A DNA stretch of 64,000 nucleotides. Origin: CG2-30-58-95 sp964618215 (GTDB lineage Bacteria; Chloroflexota; Anaerolineae; Anaerolineales; Villigracilaceae). Every line of letters starts with the position of its first letter. The first letter of the stretch is position 1. The position numbers were made by a program, and so were the translations under genes. Positions 14,740-23,872 of the stretch are shown here, in pieces. The stretch is taken from NCBI GenBank assembly GCA_964618215.1, contig CAZTZE010000014.1, positions 12,110-76,109 of the forward strand, read 5' to 3'. The notes under the pieces are model-generated. The model was given only the letters and a program-made list of their open reading frames with translations. It was not told where the DNA came from and made no database searches.

Positions 14740-15884
14740 GACGCGAATGGAGTTTATCCACACGTTACTTTGTGCTCACGTTTGTCCTGGTCATCTTGAT
14801 TTTATTCTTCTGGGGCATTCGTGAGATACTCGGCCCATTGGTGGTTGCCGGGTTGGTGGCTTATATCCTTAACCCGGCGATCGACTTTCTGAAACGCCGT
14901 GTCCGCATGGGACATAAACTGGCAGTCAACCTGGTCTACTTCATTGGTTTGGGCATGTTGTTTGCTGCCCCGGCGCTGATTGTGCCGTTATTTATCAACG
15001 AACTAAAATTGTTGACCCAGGATTTGCTCGATATGCTGGATCAATTGCAGAGCATATTATCCCGGCCGGTCATGATCGGCGCTTTCAGCGTTGATCTCGG
15101 ATCCATTCTTCCCAAGCCGGACGAGTCGCTGGCTCTCTATATCAGCAAGCTCCCAGAGAATGCTTTGCACATCCTTGAGAGTACTTCGCGGAACGCGGCC
15201 TGGTTCCTGGTCATCGTTATCACCATCTATTATCTACTCATGGACTGGGATCATGTCCGCGAGTGGATGATCAGAATCGCGCCCCCTGCTTACCGGCTGG
15301 ATGTGCGCCGAGTCTACATTGAGGTCAAGCGAGTCTGGGCGGCCTACCTGCGTGGGCAACTGGTTTTGATGTTTATCGTCGGTGTAGTTTTCACTGTCGT
15401 CTGGACGGCGATCGGCCTACCCGGCGCGATCATCCTGGGTATGCTGACTGGCTTGTTCAGCCTGGTGCCTGAGATCGGCCCGTTGGCAGCCACCCTGCTC
15501 GCGTTGGCCGTTGCCCTGCTAGAAGGCTCAACCTACCTGCCTCTATCCAACTTCTGGTTTGGGGTTCTCGTCGTCGGTATTTACGTAGTATTGATCAACT
15601 TCAAGAATATCTGGCTGCGCCCGCGCGTGATGGGGCGCAGCGTGAACCTGAATGAAGGCCTGGTGTTTGTTGCCATTATCGCGGCGGTCATCTTTAGCGG
15701 CGTATTGGGAGCTTTGATCGTTGTGCCGATGGTCGCTTCGGCGATCGTCATTGGTCGCTATCTGCGGGCGCGCATTTTGGGACTTCCGCCGTTCCCGATC
15801 CACGATACGCCGCTGGTACGAGAATTGGAAAAAATGCAGACAGACAAGAAAGTTCGGCCAAAGCGAAAACCTGCACGGAAATAG
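14736..15884 (+). CDS. AI-2E family (PerM-type) membrane protein
   Basis: Encodes 382 residues with about eight membrane spans arranged as usual for the family: two at the N-terminus (FVLTFVLVILILFFWGI; PLVVAGLVAYILNPAI), a soluble mid region, VIVITIYYLLMDWDHV, and a four-span C-terminal block. The family signature near LIFKNIWLRPRVMGRSVNL-type sequence appears as INFKNIWLRPRVMGRSVNL at about 287-305. Known members export autoinducer-2, act as Na+/H+ antiporters, or have no known role. The C-terminus is Lys/Arg-rich. Start overlaps thrC by four bases. Confidence 0.85.
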   Translation: MRREWSLSTRYFVLTFVLVILILFFWGIREILGPLVVAGLVAYILNPAIDFLKRRVRMGHKLAVNLVYFIGLGMLFAAPALIVPLFINELKLLTQDLLDMLDQLQSILSRPVMIGAFSVDLGSILPKPDESLALYISKLPENALHILESTSRNAAWFLVIVITIYYLLMDWDHVREWMIRIAPPAYRLDVRRVYIEVKRVWAAYLRGQLVLMFIVGVVFTVVWTAIGLPGAIILGMLTGLFSLVPEIGPLAATLLALAVALLEGSTYLPLSNFWFGVLVVGIYVVLINFKNIWLRPRVMGRSVNLNEGLVFVAIIAAVIFSGVLGALIVVPMVASAIVIGRYLRARILGLPPFPIHDTPLVRELEKMQTDKKVRPKRKPARK

Positions 15885-15891
15885 GTTGAAT

Positions 15892-16821
15892 ATGTCCATC
15901 ACCTTCTCTATCGTCGCCCCCGTTTTCAACGAACAAGATAACATCCCCGAACTCTATCGCCGCGTCCGCGAGACGATGGACTCGACCGGTGAACCCTGGG
16001 AGTTGATCCTGGTGGACGACGGCTGCATGGATGGCTCGACCGACCGCATCCGCGAGTTGGCCGCGCAGGACGCGCGCGTTCGTCCGATCATCTTTGCGCG
16101 CAACTTTGGTCACCAGATCGCCGTCACGGCCGGGCTGGATTATGCCCGCGGGCAGGCGGTCGTCATCATAGATGCCGATCTGCAGGATCCGCCCGAAGTC
16201 ACGACTGATTTGATCGCCAGATGGCGCGAGGGGTATGAAGTGGTTTACGCCGTGCGCGCCGAGCGGGAGGGTGAGACCTGGTTCAAAAAAGTCACTGCCT
16301 CGCTCTTCTACCGCCTGATCTATCGCATCACCGATGTAAAGATCCCGCTGGATACCGGCGACTTCCGCCTGCTCGACCGCAAGGTTGTGGACGTAATGAA
16401 GGGGATGCGCGAGCGGCACCGCTTCCTGCGCGGTATGGCTGCCTGGGTTGGTTTTCGTCAAATTGGCGTGGAGTACAAGCGTGGGGTGCGCTATTCCGGC
16501 GTGACCAAGTACCCCTTCAAGAAGATGTTCCGGCTGGCGCTCAACGCCATCACCGGCTTCTCATACTTTCCGCTGCAAGTGGCGACGTATTTGGGTTTCA
16601 TCTCTGCCGGGATCAGCATCTTGGCGATACCGGTGGTCATCTACCTGCGCGTGACCGGCTCGCAGGCATTCTACGGGCAGGCGACTACCCTCATCGCCGT
16701 CCTTTTTCTCGGCGGCGTGCAACTGATTTCACTCGGCATCCTGGGGGAATATATCGGCCGCCTGTACGACGAGGCCAAGGGCAGGCCGCTGTATATTGTC
16801 CGCGATGCGCCGAAAGATTAA
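15892..16821 (+). CDS. Family 2 glycosyltransferase with two C-terminal membrane spans
   Basis: Encodes 309 residues. The GT-A domain shows FSIVAPVFNEQDNIPELY, the LVDDGCMDGS nucleotide-binding segment, and the metal site DADLQDPPE at about 98-106. The C-terminal membrane segments (VATYLGFISAGISILAIPVV; AVLFLGGVQLISLGILGEY) and the GRPLYIV ending match the DPM1/GtrB/YkcC group, which transfers a sugar to undecaprenyl phosphate. Start at ATG 15892, eight bases after the upstream stop. The longer frame reads back into the AI-2E gene and was rejected. Confidence 0.9.
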   Translation: MSITFSIVAPVFNEQDNIPELYRRVRETMDSTGEPWELILVDDGCMDGSTDRIRELAAQDARVRPIIFARNFGHQIAVTAGLDYARGQAVVIIDADLQDPPEVTTDLIARWREGYEVVYAVRAEREGETWFKKVTASLFYRLIYRITDVKIPLDTGDFRLLDRKVVDVMKGMRERHRFLRGMAAWVGFRQIGVEYKRGVRYSGVTKYPFKKMFRLALNAITGFSYFPLQVATYLGFISAGISILAIPVVIYLRVTGSQAFYGQATTLIAVLFLGGVQLISLGILGEYIGRLYDEAKGRPLYIVRDAPKD

Positions 16822-16836
16822 GAGGCGGAACCACCC

Positions 16837-19500
16837 ATGTACGAATCCCATCTTTCCCGCCATGCACGTGACCGCTACGGTCTTGAAAGCCTGACATTCC
16901 AGAGTCTTCAGCAGACACGTGGAATAGCTGCGCAGATGAACGTTTCGGCTGCCGACCTGTATGCGCTCGGTCTTATTGATGAAGTCCTGCGCTTACTCCT
17001 CCGCCAAAATGAGATGCAGCATCCGGGGCTGATCGGCCGTGCGCTTGACTGGTTGGAAAAGGGATTCGATTCACAATTAGTACGCAAGACGCAGGTTAAA
17101 TTTGCTGAGGACTTCCCGCCAGCTCCAGTTTACCGCGCTGAAATGACCAGCGACGAGTATATTGCGTTGGAATCCGGGGGTATCCCACGCCGGCAGACCT
17201 CGCTGGAAGGGCTAATTCTCCTTCACCTTCACAATGTGAACGCGGCAGCTGAGTCATTGAGTGAGTTGTTTGACGACGCCAGCCTGCAAAAAACGACCGC
17301 CTATCCAGCCATCATTGAAAATCTGCATACCTTTTTCAGCCGCCAACCCAGCGCCGGCGCGGGTGGGGAGAATTTGATCCAACTCTTGCGTGCCCCCGCG
17401 CTGGCCTCGCCGCACTCGTTGAGCGGCCAACTGGAGTACATATTGAATCGTTGGGGCGCGCTGCTGGGCGAGGGTTTCGTCAGCCGCCTGCTGCGCGGGC
17501 TGGATTTCGTCAAAGAAGAGATCCGCCGCAGCGGAACAGGCGGGTTCACCGGCCATGCGCCGCTGCCATCTTTTGGGCATGGCGAGCACGAGTACGAACG
17601 TTTCAGCCCGGATAAGGACTGGATGCCGCGCCTGGTGCTGATCGCCAAGAACAGCTACGTCTGGCTCGATCAGTTGTCGAAAAAATACCAGCGTTGGATC
17701 AAAACGCTCGACCAAATCCCTGACGAAGAACTCGACACTTTGCGCCAGCGCGGCATCACCGGCCTGTGGCTGATTGGCCTGTGGGAGCGCAGCCGCGCTT
17801 CGCAACGCATCAAGCAGATGATGGGCAACGCGGACGCGGTCGCCTCGGCCTATTCGCTGATGGATTACCAGATTGCCGCCGATCTGGGTGGCTGGGAGGC
17901 GCTCGGCAACCTGCGCTGGCGGGCGTGGCAGCGCGGCATCCGTCTCTCGGCGGACATGGTGCCCAATCACATGGGCATTGACTCGCGCTGGGTCGCCGAG
18001 CATCCCGACTGGTTCCTTTCGCTGCCCTACCCGCCCTACCCCAACTATTCCTTCAACGGCCCCGATCTCTCCAGCGATCCGCGCGTCGGCATCTTCCTCG
18101 AAGACCATTACTACGACAAAACCGATGCCGCAGTCGTCTTCCGACTAAGCAACTACCCAACTAACGAAACAAAATACATCTACCACGGTAATGATGGCAC
18201 CTCCATGCCCTGGAACGATACCGCCCAACTGGATTACTCCAAGCCCGAAGTGCGCGAGGCTGTCATCCAGACCATTTTACAAGTGGCGCGCAACTTTCCC
18301 ATCATCCGCTTCGACGCGGCGATGACCCTGGCCAGGAAGCACATCCAGCGCCTGTGGTTCCCGGAGCCGGGCGCGGGGGGCGCGATCCCGTCCCGCGCCG
18401 AGCACGGCATGACCCGGGCCGAGTTCGAGGCGGCCATCCCCAATGAATTTTGGCGCGAGGTGGTGGACCGCGTCGCGGCCGAGGTCCCGGATACGCTGCT
18501 GCTGGCCGAGGCCTTCTGGATGATGGAAGGCTACTTTGTCCGCACACTGGGCATGCACCGCGTCTACAACTCCGCCTTCATGCACATGCTGCGGGATGAG
18601 GACAACGCCAAGTACCGCCAGGTGATGAAGAACACGCTCGAATTCGACCCGCAAGTGCTCAAGCGCTACGTCAACTTCATGAACAACCCCGACGAAAAAA
18701 CTGCCAGCGAGCAGTTCGGCGCCACCGACAAATACTTCGGCGTCTGCACGCTGCTGGTGACACTACCCGGCCTGCCGATGTTCGGCCACGGACAAATCGA
18801 GGGCTTTCGCGAAAAATATGGCATGGAGTACCGCCGCGCCTACTGGGACGAAAACGTGGACGAGGGACTGGTGCGCGGCCACGAATGGCGCATTTTCGCG
18901 CTGACCCATCGCCGCCACCTCTTCGCCGAGGTGGATAATTTCCTGCTCTACGATTTCTTTACCCCCGAAAGCCATGTCAACGAAGATGTATTCGCCTACT
19001 CCAATCGCTTCAATGACGAGCGCGGTTTGGTCGTCTATCACAACAAATACGCCGGGACGCGCGGCTGGGTAAAAACCTCGGCGGCGTTCATGGATAAAGT
19101 CGCTGGTCGCTTGGTGCAGAAGTCGCTTGGTCAAGGGTTGGGCTTGCCGGATGAAGGCCATGTGATTTTCAAGGATTATGTCAACGGGCTGGAATATATA
19201 AGGCCAAACAGAGAGATGGTGGAAAAAGGGTTGTATGTGGATTTGAAAGGCTATCAATGCCACGTTTTCCTGGATTGGAGTTTCGTGGATTCTAGAGAAT
19301 GGAGAATGGTTTGCGAAGCATTGAACGGCGCGGGCGTGCCATCGGTGCAGGCGAAGTACGATGAAATGTTTGCGCCGAAAGTGGAGCAGCCGAAGAAGGT
19401 CGCGAAGAAACGGGTTGTGGAGAAAAAAGAGACCCGCAAGAAGGCAAGAAGCAAGAGGGTGAAAACAGCGACGAGAAAGCGAAAAATGAAAGTGCTATAA
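16837..19500 (+). CDS. GH13 alpha-amylase-family glycosidase, 887 residues
   Basis: Residues 1-280 form a helical N-terminal region I do not recognise. A GH13 barrel follows: MVPNHMGIDSRW near 380, nucleophile Asp in IIRFDAAM at about 493, acid Glu in LLAEAFWM at about 558, and the third Asp in FMNNPDEK near 617. YHGNDGTSMPWNDTAQLDY lies before the nucleophile and is diagnostic of a cytosolic amylase-like subgroup. There is no signal peptide. The last 40 residues are Lys/Arg-rich (KKARSKRVKTATRKRK), possibly a nucleic-acid or polyanion binding tail. It probably acts on intracellular alpha-glucans; exact activity is unknown. Confidence 0.85.
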   Translation: MYESHLSRHARDRYGLESLTFQSLQQTRGIAAQMNVSAADLYALGLIDEVLRLLLRQNEMQHPGLIGRALDWLEKGFDSQLVRKTQVKFAEDFPPAPVYRAEMTSDEYIALESGGIPRRQTSLEGLILLHLHNVNAAAESLSELFDDASLQKTTAYPAIIENLHTFFSRQPSAGAGGENLIQLLRAPALASPHSLSGQLEYILNRWGALLGEGFVSRLLRGLDFVKEEIRRSGTGGFTGHAPLPSFGHGEHEYERFSPDKDWMPRLVLIAKNSYVWLDQLSKKYQRWIKTLDQIPDEELDTLRQRGITGLWLIGLWERSRASQRIKQMMGNADAVASAYSLMDYQIAADLGGWEALGNLRWRAWQRGIRLSADMVPNHMGIDSRWVAEHPDWFLSLPYPPYPNYSFNGPDLSSDPRVGIFLEDHYYDKTDAAVVFRLSNYPTNETKYIYHGNDGTSMPWNDTAQLDYSKPEVREAVIQTILQVARNFPIIRFDAAMTLARKHIQRLWFPEPGAGGAIPSRAEHGMTRAEFEAAIPNEFWREVVDRVAAEVPDTLLLAEAFWMMEGYFVRTLGMHRVYNSAFMHMLRDEDNAKYRQVMKNTLEFDPQVLKRYVNFMNNPDEKTASEQFGATDKYFGVCTLLVTLPGLPMFGHGQIEGFREKYGMEYRRAYWDENVDEGLVRGHEWRIFALTHRRHLFAEVDNFLLYDFFTPESHVNEDVFAYSNRFNDERGLVVYHNKYAGTRGWVKTSAAFMDKVAGRLVQKSLGQGLGLPDEGHVIFKDYVNGLEYIRPNREMVEKGLYVDLKGYQCHVFLDWSFVDSREWRMVCEALNGAGVPSVQAKYDEMFAPKVEQPKKVAKKRVVEKKETRKKARSKRVKTATRKRKMKVL

Positions 19501-19583
19501 TGAATACGAACTTGGAAAGTTTGCGGACACGCGCAGCAGGCCAGGAACCGTAACTAACCACAGGCTCAGATAAGGAGTTAAAG

Positions 19584-19793
19584 ATGAACATTGCGACAGT
19601 TGACGAAGCCAGACTGAAAGACGTGGTCAAGAATGCTGTCTTGGAAGTTTTTGAGGAAAGGCGAGACTGGCTGGCCGACTTGCTCAGTGAGGCATTATTG
19701 GATATTGGCCTGGGGTACGCGATCCAAGAAGGCGAGCAGACGCCAACAGTCGGCCGCGATGAAGTATTCAAGAGGCTTGAGGCCGGCTCATGA
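19584..19793 (+). CDS. Antitoxin-like small acidic protein
   Basis: Encodes 69 residues, acidic, with two predicted helices (EARLKDVVKNAVLEVFEERRDWL). It overlaps the downstream RelE/ParE-fold gene by four bases, the standard antitoxin-toxin arrangement. AAGGAG lies before ATG. No DNA-binding domain is obvious, so autoregulation cannot be judged. Family not recognised by name; role inferred from position and size. Confidence 0.65.
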   Translation: MNIATVDEARLKDVVKNAVLEVFEERRDWLADLLSEALLDIGLGYAIQEGEQTPTVGRDEVFKRLEAGS

Positions 19794-20056
19794 ACACCCA
19801 GTTCAAAGAGAGCTTCAACAAAGACCTTCGCAAGATCAGAGACAAAGACTTGCTTCATCATGCCAAAGCCATCATTGAAACTGTCGAGCAGGCACAAAGT
19901 TTGGGTGAGATACCCAGCCTCGAACGATTGAAAGGCTGGAGCAAGTATTACAGCATCAAAGTTGGTGACTACAGAGTTGGTATCGCCATAGAAGGGGATG
20001 TGGTAATCTTTGTTCGCTTCTTGCACCGAAAGGATATCTACAGGTATTTCCCATAG
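19790..20056 (+). CDS. RelE/ParE-superfamily toxin
   Basis: Encodes 88 residues. FKESFNKDLRKIRDKDLLHHAKAIIE at the N-terminus, then YSIKVGDYRVGIAIEGDVVIFVRFLHRKDIYRYF form the compact beta sheet with the conserved RVG segment and HRKDIY end seen in RelE-like mRNA interferases. Overlaps its antitoxin by four bases. The expected effect is inhibition of growth by cleaving mRNA at the ribosome; this is family knowledge, not shown here. Confidence 0.8.
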   Translation: MNTQFKESFNKDLRKIRDKDLLHHAKAIIETVEQAQSLGEIPSLERLKGWSKYYSIKVGDYRVGIAIEGDVVIFVRFLHRKDIYRYFP

Positions 20057-20267
20057 GTGTGCGCGTCCGCAATACTCATGCACGCCACCCTCGCCATATA
20101 CGCGGCTTTCTGGCAGCGTTGGTTGGCACAGTTGGACGATGGCTTCATTTCGCGTGGCGCGTCGGGCGTGGCGGCGTGCTGAGACGTTCCAAGACACGCC
20201 TTTGCAAAGCGAACATTGCGTTTGACTGCGAGCGGATATACACTACGACAAGAAAGAGAGTGTAACT

Positions 20268-20498
20268 ATGTCATCTACAGCAATTGCTACAGTGGCAAAA
20301 ATGATGGAGTCTTTGCCAGAACCCGCGCAAGGGCAAGTGGTAGAGCATCTGCGCGAGTATCTTGAAGACTTGCAAGACGAATTGCAATGGGATGCCCTCT
20401 TCAAGAAGACGCAACCGCAACTTGTCGCCGCCGCACGACGCGCAAAGCAGGAAATTGCTCGAGGTCTCGCAAAACCGATGGATTACGACCAACTATGA
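20268..20498 (+). CDS. Antitoxin-like protein, second pair
   Basis: Encodes 76 residues, helical and charged: MESLPEPAQGQVVEHLREYLEDL followed by WDALFKKTQPQLVAAARRAKQEIARG. This pattern is common in antitoxins upstream of small HigB/RelE-like proteins. It overlaps the next gene by four bases and has a GAGTG ribosome site. The spacing from the first pair (210 bp) contains no gene. Confidence 0.65.
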   Translation: MSSTAIATVAKMMESLPEPAQGQVVEHLREYLEDLQDELQWDALFKKTQPQLVAAARRAKQEIARGLAKPMDYDQL

Positions 20499-20758
20499 AA
20501 TCCGCGACGTTGCCCTCTTTTTGGTCTGCTTACGCGCGTCTGGACGAAAACATCAAGCACAGTGCCAGAAAAGCCTACCGTTTGTGGGCAGAGAATCCTT
20601 TTCACCCGTCTCTGCACTTTGAATGTATCAATCGCGAAGAAAATATCTGGTCGGTAAGAGTAACGCGCGGCTATCGTGCTGTTGGTGTTTTTGAAGGTGA
20701 TACGGTCACGTGGTTTTGGATTGGCAGGCATGACACCTATGAGCGTTTCTTCTCGTAG
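20495..20758 (+). CDS. RelE/HigB-like toxin, second pair
   Basis: Encodes 87 residues. SFWSAYARLDENIKHSARKAYRLWAENPFHPSLHFE is followed by WSVRVTRGYRAVGVFEGDTVTWFWIGRHDTYERFF, a RelE-type fold with a GYRAVG core and an HDTYERFF end. ATG 20495 overlaps the antitoxin stop. A longer frame from 20387 is antiphase with the antitoxin gene and was rejected. Confidence 0.75.
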   Translation: MKSATLPSFWSAYARLDENIKHSARKAYRLWAENPFHPSLHFECINREENIWSVRVTRGYRAVGVFEGDTVTWFWIGRHDTYERFFS

Positions 20759-20803
20759 GGGAACAGACGACCACATGCGTGTCTGGGAACATGCGCATAC
20801 CAA

Positions 20804-20858
20804 CCATCCTTCGATCAACTCAGGGCAGTCGCCATTCTTTGCTTTCCGCGAAGGATGG
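20804..20858. repeat. CCATCCTTCG palindromic element
   Basis: CCATCCTTCG and CGAAGGATGG flank a 35-bp centre holding CAACTCAGGGCAG. It belongs to the same loose group as the CCCTTCGACAGG element at 8364. Confidence 0.55.
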
Positions 20859-20900
20859 TGTTATTTTTTTCGGAAACGTGTACAATAAAGTCTACTGGAT

Positions 20901-21380
20901 ATGCCTGCCGTCAATAACCTCACCCGCCTGCTCGATTCACACAAAATCCCCTACACGGCCTTCGAGCTTCCCAACGAAAAGCTTGGCGCGACGGAAACGG
21001 CGCGCTTGTTGGGCGTTCCAGTTGAGACCGTCTACAAGACCATCGTGGTGACGCGCCCGAAGCCCGGCAAACCAATCCTGGCTGTCATCCCTGGCCCGAA
21101 CCGCGTAGACTTGAAACTTCTGGCGATTGTCTTGAACGAGAAAAAGATGAGCCTGCCCAGCGAGCGCGAGGCCGAGCAGTTGACCGGTCTGCAGGCTGGC
21201 GGCATCTCCCCGCTGGCGCTGCTCAACAAGGGTTTTCAGGTGGTGATTGACGCCTCGGCGCAGAATCAGGCCGAAGTCCACGTGAGCGGCGGGCAGCGCG
21301 GGTTGAATATCCGCTTGCCGGTCGCCGCGCTGGCCGGGTTGACCCGGGCGCGCTTCGCCGAGATCAGCCTCCCGGAATAA
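20901..21380 (+). CDS. ybaK: Cys-tRNA(Pro)/Cys-tRNA(Cys) deacylase YbaK
   Basis: Encodes 159 residues. YbaK removes cysteine from mischarged tRNA(Pro). Family motifs present are the N-terminal NLTRLLDSHKIPYTAFE, the ETVYKTIVV segment with the key lysine at about 45-53, PGPNRVDLK, and the glycine-rich GGISPLAL loop near the active site. The normal length is about 155-160. A TACAAT -10-like hexamer at 20881 lies 15 bp upstream. It is a free-standing trans-editing gene. Confidence 0.9.
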   Translation: MPAVNNLTRLLDSHKIPYTAFELPNEKLGATETARLLGVPVETVYKTIVVTRPKPGKPILAVIPGPNRVDLKLLAIVLNEKKMSLPSEREAEQLTGLQAGGISPLALLNKGFQVVIDASAQNQAEVHVSGGQRGLNIRLPVAALAGLTRARFAEISLPE

Positions 21381-21412
21381 GATTTTCTTTTCTCAAAGCA
21401 GAAATTTTGTCC

Positions 21413-21418
21413 TATAAT
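21413..21418 (+). promoter_or_regulatory. TATAAT -10 element for the GlnQ-type gene
   Basis: A consensus TATAAT lies 27 bp before ATG 21446. The hexamer 17 bp upstream (TTCTCA) is a weak -35. Confidence 0.45.
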
Positions 21419-21445
21419 ATACAAAATACCAATCCGGGAGAGATC

Positions 21446-22204
21446 ATGTCTGAACAAACACCCAGTTCCGAGCCAATCATCGTCTGCCGCGATGTGCAGA
21501 AATGGTACGGCCACTTTCAGGCCCTGAAGGGGATTAGCATGGATGTAGAGAAGGGGGAAGTGATCGTCATCTTCGGCCCATCCGGGTCGGGGAAGTCCAC
21601 CTTCATCCGTGCGCTAAACCGCCTGGAGGAACATCAAAAAGGCAAGATCATCATTGACGGCATCGAGTTGTCCAATGACATGCGCAACATCGAGAAGATC
21701 CGCATGGAGACCGGCATGGTCTTCCAGCAGTTCAACCTGTTCCCGCACCTGACCGTGATGCAAAACATCACCCTGGCTCCCATCCAGGTGCGCAAGTGGT
21801 CGAAGGAGAAGGCCGAGGAAGTGGCGATGCAACTGCTTGAGCGGGTGGGCATCCCGGAGCAGGCGCAGAAGTACCCCGGTCATCTTTCGGGCGGTCAGCA
21901 GCAACGGGTGGCGATTGCCCGCGCCCTGGCCATGCAGCCCAAGATCATGCTCTTCGATGAGCCGACCTCGGCCCTCGACCCGGAGATGATCAAGGAAGTG
22001 CTCGACGTGATGATCGAACTGGCGCAATCGGGAATGACCATGCTGGTGGTGACGCACGAAATGGGCTTTGCGCGCGCCGTCGCGGACCGGATGTACTTCT
22101 TTGATGAAGGCTTGATCGTCGAGAGCGGCTCGCCGGATGATATTTTCAAAGACCCAAAGGAAGACCGGACGAAACTGTTCCTTTCGCAGATTTTGGAACA
22201 TTGA
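21446..22204 (+). CDS. glnQ: Polar amino acid ABC transporter ATPase, orphan
   Basis: Encodes 252 residues. Walker A GPSGSGKST, signature LSGGQQQRVAIARALA, Walker B IMLFDEPTSALDPE, H-loop VVTHEMGFARAVADR; the DEGLIVESGSPDDIF ending is typical of glutamine/polar amino acid importers. ATG 21446 follows GGGAGAG; a TTG start at 21407 would overlap the -10 element and was rejected. No matching permease or binding-protein gene lies nearby, so it must work with components encoded elsewhere. Confidence 0.9.
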   Translation: MSEQTPSSEPIIVCRDVQKWYGHFQALKGISMDVEKGEVIVIFGPSGSGKSTFIRALNRLEEHQKGKIIIDGIELSNDMRNIEKIRMETGMVFQQFNLFPHLTVMQNITLAPIQVRKWSKEKAEEVAMQLLERVGIPEQAQKYPGHLSGGQQQRVAIARALAMQPKIMLFDEPTSALDPEMIKEVLDVMIELAQSGMTMLVVTHEMGFARAVADRMYFFDEGLIVESGSPDDIFKDPKEDRTKLFLSQILEH

Positions 22205-22230
22205 GTCCACTGCAAAAAGGTCAAGATCAA

Positions 22231-22298
22231 ACCACCGAGACACTGGGACACCGAGGCGATAACGAGGAGAGACTTCGTGTCTCTGTGTCTCCGTGGTG
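22231..22298. repeat. ACCACCGAGACAC palindromic element
   Basis: ACCACCGAGACACTGGGACACC on the left mirrors GTGTCTCTGTGTCTCCGTGGTG on the right. This is the widespread CACAGAGACACAGAG repeat type. It follows the GlnQ-type gene. Confidence 0.7.
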
Positions 22299-22331
22299 AA
22301 TATTCAAGGTTTTAGCAATGAAGTCAACATT

Positions 22332-22365
22332 AGAAGAGCCAGAGGATTGCACCTCTGGCTCTTCT
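22332..22365. terminator. Hairpin between convergent glnQ and rtcB
   Basis: A perfect 14-bp stem (AGAAGAGCCAGAGG / CCTCTGGCTCTTCT) with a 6-base loop lies between convergent genes. T tracts are short, so it is a probable two-way terminator. A GGTCACTGTTCACTG repeat follows at 22370-22400. Confidence 0.6.
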
Positions 22366-22398
22366 GCTCACTGATTACTGGTCACTGTTCACTGCCCA

Positions 22399-23850
22399 CT
22401 ATCCCTTGATCACCACCACTGGTTTTAGCCGCGCCACCTTGCGCGCGATCCCGGCCGCCGTGACCGTCTCGACCACTTCATCCACATCTTTGTAAGCCCG
22501 GGGTGACTCCTCGGCTAGGCCGGACATCGAACCAGCGCGCACCTTGATTCCATTCTGTTCCAATTCGCGGCGCAGGTCGTCGCCGCGGATTTCGTGTTTG
22601 GCTTTCGAGCGCGACATCACCCGCCCTGCGCCGTGGCAGGAGGAGCCGAACGAGCGCTGCATGGACATTTCCGTACCCGCTAAAACCCACGAAGAGGTGC
22701 CCATACTGCCTGGGACCAGCACCGGCTGGCCGGTGGATTGATATTCGGGTGGCAGGCCGGGAGATCCAGGGCCGAAGGCGCGTGTTGCGCCTTTGCGATG
22801 GACACAGACTTTCATGCGTTGACCATCTATCTCGTGCGTTTCAACCTTGCCCATATTGTGGGCCAGGTCGTAAACCTGGCGCAGTTCCCAGCCTTTCAGA
22901 CTGCCAGCAAAGATCTCCTCGAAGGCGCGCCGGGCGGAGTGGGCCAGGATTTGCCGGTTGGCGAATGCGAAATTGGCTGCCGCGCGCATCGCGCCCAAGT
23001 AGGCCTGTCCCTCGGGTGAATCCATCGGCGCGCAGACCAGTTCGCGGTCGGGCAAGACGATCCCGTAATGCTTTACTGCCGCCTGTAGTTCCTGCACGTA
23101 ATCGGTGCAAACCTGATGCCCCAGTCCACGCGAACCGCAGTGGATTTGCAGCGCCAGGCAGCCAGCGCGTAATCCCATCACCGTCGCGGCCTGTTCATCA
23201 AAGATTTCGTCCACTACATCTACTTCGATGAAATGGTTGCCCGCGCCGAGCGAACCGAGCTGGCTCTGGCCGCGCTTCTTGGCGCGCTCGCTGACTTTGG
23301 CCGGATCGGCTCCCTCGAGGCAGCCGCCCTCCTCAGTGCGCGCCAGATCCTGTTCGCTGGCGTAGCCGTTCTTGAGCGCCCAGCGTGAGCCTTCGCGCAG
23401 CACGCGTTCCAGTTCGGGGATGTTGACGCGCAGCACCCCTTCTTGCCCAACGCCGCTCGGACAGTATTTGTTCAGCAGCGTAGCCAGCGTGTCCAGGTAG
23501 TCCACTGCGCTTGCAAATTCAATCCCTGAAGCCAGCAGGCGCACGCCGCAGTTGATATCATAACCGATTGCGCCGGGCGAAACCACGCCCTGCGGAAACT
23601 CGGTGGCCGCCACGCCGCCAATCGGGAAGCCGTAGCCCTGGTGCATGTCGGGCATGACGACCACCCTACCGACCAACCCGGGCAGGGTTGCCGCATTGAC
23701 CGCCTGCTCCAGCGATTTGTCGTCCATGACCTGCTCAAGCAGCCTTTGCGTGGCAAAAATACGCACCGGTACGCGCATATCTTGACGATAAGATTGCGGG
23801 ATTTCCCATTCGTAGTCGGAGATTCTGGTTAAATCTTGCAGGCGGATCAT
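22399..23850 (-). CDS. rtcB: RtcB RNA ligase
   Basis: Encodes 483 residues, the usual length. RtcB joins RNA 2',3'-cyclic phosphate or 3'-phosphate ends to 5'-OH ends with GTP and Mn2+. Seen motifs: VVMPDMHQGYGFPIGG with metal ligands at about 65-80, GYDINCGVRLL with the key Cys, the ENxHF equivalent GAGNHFIEVD, the LQIHCGSRGLGHQ metal-His segment, and the GSMGTSSWVL/SCHGAGR region that carries the guanylated histidine. ATG 23850 follows AGGAGG at 5-base spacing. Archease, its cofactor, lies directly upstream on the same strand. No rtcA or rtcR is seen. Confidence 0.95.
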   Translation of the reverse strand: MIRLQDLTRISDYEWEIPQSYRQDMRVPVRIFATQRLLEQVMDDKSLEQAVNAATLPGLVGRVVVMPDMHQGYGFPIGGVAATEFPQGVVSPGAIGYDINCGVRLLASGIEFASAVDYLDTLATLLNKYCPSGVGQEGVLRVNIPELERVLREGSRWALKNGYASEQDLARTEEGGCLEGADPAKVSERAKKRGQSQLGSLGAGNHFIEVDVVDEIFDEQAATVMGLRAGCLALQIHCGSRGLGHQVCTDYVQELQAAVKHYGIVLPDRELVCAPMDSPEGQAYLGAMRAAANFAFANRQILAHSARRAFEEIFAGSLKGWELRQVYDLAHNMGKVETHEIDGQRMKVCVHRKGATRAFGPGSPGLPPEYQSTGQPVLVPGSMGTSSWVLAGTEMSMQRSFGSSCHGAGRVMSRSKAKHEIRGDDLRRELEQNGIKVRAGSMSGLAEESPRAYKDVDEVVETVTAAGIARKVARLKPVVVIKG

Positions 23851-23872
23851 GGCTGCCTCCTGGAGCGAAAAC

